NCBI GenBank assembly: GCA_951813625.1
Contig: CATOTS010000006.1
Location: 1-64,000 of the forward strand
DNA: 64,000 nt
Origin: an uncultured Caldilineaceae bacterium
Lineage (GTDB): Bacteria; Chloroflexota; Anaerolineae; Caldilineales; Caldilineaceae
Direction: 5' to 3'
Positions 62,350-64,000 of this stretch are shown here, in pieces. Below the pieces are notes generated by a model that did not search any database, was not told the origin of the DNA, and saw only the letters and a program-made list of their open reading frames with translations. Both the position numbers and the translations under genes were made by a program. Each line of letters starts with the position of its first letter. The first letter of the stretch is position 1.

Positions 62350-63447
62350 ATGACCAAAATGCCTGAACGTCTGGTACTCTGGGGGCCGCCCGTTGTGGAG
62401 AGAGTTCCCGCCGACCCTGACTATGCCGAATTCCTGCCCGGCTGGGTGCAGAAGTGCGCCGATGTCGGGGTGACCAAGATCATCGGCGGGGATAAAACGC
62501 TCGCGCTGACCGAGGCCGCCCACGCCGTCGGAATCAAGGTCGACCCCTATATCAACTACAACTCTTTTCCCCGCCACGGCAGCGCCCGCGTGCGCTACGG
62601 CTGGTCGCTCGACTTTCTGCGCCCCCCCGTAACTGCCGACGAGGCGCGCGCCATCATGGACCGGCACCGCCCCATCTTCGACAATCCGCAGGTAGGCACA
62701 TCCATGACCGACTTCGCGCGCCAGAATCCGCAGTACCGCAGCTTCACGCGTGACCGGTCCTATACGCTCCAGCCTGGCGAGGACCTCTACCTCAGCGCCG
62801 CCTTCCCGGAAGTGCGCGCCGAACAGACGCAGAAGTTCGTCGAGACGCTCGACGAGACGCAGGGCGACGGCATCCAGGTCGAATTTGTGCTCGGCAACGA
62901 GGACGAAAACGGCGCCGTGACCTACGGCTACGAAGACCGCACCGTCGCCGAGTTCCAGGCAAAACACGGCAAGGATCCCTTCGACCTGCCCAACGACGAC
63001 CTCGACTGGCTGCAGTTCCGCGCCGACTATGTCACGCTCGCATTGACCGAGATGCGCGCCGCGGCCAAACAGGAAAAACCGGACACCGTCTTCTCAACCA
63101 CCCTGATCGCCGGCGAAAAAGAGGACTATCTCAAGCTCCTGCACGACTGGCCCACCTGGATCGAAAAGGGCCTGATCGACGAGTTCTACATCTGGTTCCG
63201 CACCAACTCCGATCTGGACGCACTCGAACGCCAGCTGAGCTACGCCGTCGAAGTCGCCGCCGGACGCACGCCCGTCATCGCCGAGTTCTCCTGCTATCAC
63301 CCGGGCAGCTTCCAGGAGCCCGACCTCATGCTGCGCGCGGCCGAGGTGGCCATGGGCTGCGGCGCCGACGGCGTCGGCATCTACCGCAGCCACGCAGTGG
63401 AGCAACTCAAGTTCTGGCCTGTTTTGGAGAAGATGGCGAAACTGTGA
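62350..63447 (+). CDS. TIM-barrel-type hypothetical protein (glycosyl hydrolase-like)
   Basis: 365 residues; start at ATG 62350 or at ATG 62359, which is better spaced from AAAAGG. The order of strands and acidic residues (VTKIIGGDKTLAL, KVDPYINYNSFPRHG, GDGIQVEFVLGNEDENG, EFYIWFRTNSDLD, PVIAEFSCYHPGSF, GCGADGVGIYRSHAVEQ) suggests a TIM barrel like those of GHL10/family-10-like glycosyl hydrolases. No signal peptide is seen, so it should be cytoplasmic. It follows the aminotransferase by 60 bases, probably in one operon. Function not assigned with confidence. Confidence 0.6.
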   Translation: MTKMPERLVLWGPPVVERVPADPDYAEFLPGWVQKCADVGVTKIIGGDKTLALTEAAHAVGIKVDPYINYNSFPRHGSARVRYGWSLDFLRPPVTADEARAIMDRHRPIFDNPQVGTSMTDFARQNPQYRSFTRDRSYTLQPGEDLYLSAAFPEVRAEQTQKFVETLDETQGDGIQVEFVLGNEDENGAVTYGYEDRTVAEFQAKHGKDPFDLPNDDLDWLQFRADYVTLALTEMRAAAKQEKPDTVFSTTLIAGEKEDYLKLLHDWPTWIEKGLIDEFYIWFRTNSDLDALERQLSYAVEVAAGRTPVIAEFSCYHPGSFQEPDLMLRAAEVAMGCGADGVGIYRSHAVEQLKFWPVLEKMAKL

Positions 63448-63842
63448 GAGGGGCCGCCGCGGTAACAGGCACTTAGCGCCTGTGAAGGTCTGCGCGCGTC
63501 CAACTGATTGAGCCTTTGGTACCCAAATCCGATTCCCGGTCCAAAAGAGTCAGATGCTTTCGCTTTGCGATTGCATATTGATCTTCTCGTTCAACCATCA
63601 ATGCCGAATGGGAACGGTCCTGATCTATCGCTATTTTCTTTGCCTTGCGTAATATTGGGCGAGGAAGCTAGAGCGTAGCGTTCCGTTTGTCCATGCGTAG
63701 TAGTCCTATCGTAAGTTCGCAGAAGAAAGTGTGCCGCGCGCTTTTGCGTGCTGTTTTTGCATTACGCAGCTTCCAATTGCAAAGCTAGGGCCTGAGGAAT
63801 GAGGCTCTCTTCACACTATCCTCGGACCATGGGAGGCACACA
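63448..63842 (+). other. Gene-free stretch with a small hairpin
   Basis: 395 bases, less GC-rich than the flanking genes. ACAGGC (63465-63470) and GCCTGT (63478-63483) form a six-pair hairpin 18 bases after the stop codon, which could end the aminotransferase operon, though no U-run follows. Nothing else was recognised. Confidence 0.4.
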
Positions 63843-64000
63843 GTGTCCCACTATGTAGCCGCCTATGACACCGAGGCAGTTTACCCCTGGTGGGATGGGC
63901 GCCAGAAGGGCTTCAGCTACACGCCCGGTATCGATTACGTCATGCAGCAGGGGCTTCTCTACTACATGCCCATCTTCCACCCCTGGTCGATCTACCGCAT
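63843..64000 (+). CDS. Unidentified protein, 5' end only (possible polysaccharide deacetylase-like)
   Basis: GTG at 63843 behind GGGAGG opens a frame that runs to the window edge: SHYVAAYDTEAVYPWWDGRQ, then KGFSYTPGIDYVMQQGLLYY and MPIFHPWSIYR. The YDTEA opening recalls proteins annotated as polysaccharide deacetylases, where an early Asp binds metal, but 52 residues do not allow a firm call. Confidence 0.5.
   Translation, partial: MSHYVAAYDTEAVYPWWDGRQKGFSYTPGIDYVMQQGLLYYMPIFHPWSIYR

Overview
The window reads as chromosomal DNA of a GC-rich bacterium, most likely a Chloroflexota (Anaerolineae/Caldilineaceae-like) lineage. That placement is an inference from gene content: paired BMP-type lipoproteins, a UxaA-family dehydratase, PhyH dioxygenase, PHP and PfkB enzymes, a zinc-ribbon/Pro-Thr/LysM protein, and very large GT-C membrane proteins with C-terminal beta-sandwich domains. 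No rRNA, phage, insertion sequence or CRISPR array was seen.

Left part (1-7000, minus strand): two BMP-family substrate-binding lipoproteins, a sugar/nucleoside-type ABC ATPase broken by a frameshift, two small membrane proteins, a GT4 glycosyltransferase and an aldo/keto reductase with three frame breaks. No ABC permease genes are present. 7266-14404 (plus strand): a fused virulence-factor-domain/homocysteine S-methyltransferase, then a lower-GC stretch with a Schlafen/AlbA_2-type gene cut by an in-frame TAA and a 99-bp tandem repeat. After it come DUF1638, an alkaline-phosphatase-superfamily metalloenzyme, a PHP phosphoesterase and a PfkB kinase. 14823-29761: a PQQ-type sugar dehydrogenase lipoprotein, a PhyH dioxygenase, a selenocysteine tRNA with its own promoter, a zinc-ribbon/LysM membrane protein, an MFS transporter, a 900-residue UxaA-type protein, a TolB-like propeller, a GT-C protein and a His-rich permease pair.

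Right part (30631-60956): the outstanding feature is a tandem array of eight GT-C membrane glycosyltransferase paralogs (seven of about 1030 residues, one of 729), interleaved with two further sugar dehydrogenase lipoproteins. The membrane N-terminal halves are almost identical down to silent sites, while the central extracytoplasmic parts vary in a mosaic way. Most spacers carry the same promoter-like element (TAGACA-N18-TATCAT). Several also carry a decayed 5' end of the class-V aminotransferase gene that now stands intact only at the right end of the array (61099). A perfect 2365-bp direct repeat, a repeated 425-bp spacer and a decayed ninth copy show repeated unequal recombination and gene conversion.

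The window closes with the aminotransferase, a TIM-barrel-type hypothetical protein and the start of a further gene. The array looks like a surface-glycan diversification locus: a constant catalytic membrane module, variable outer domains and a separate promoter for most copies. That role is inferred, not shown.
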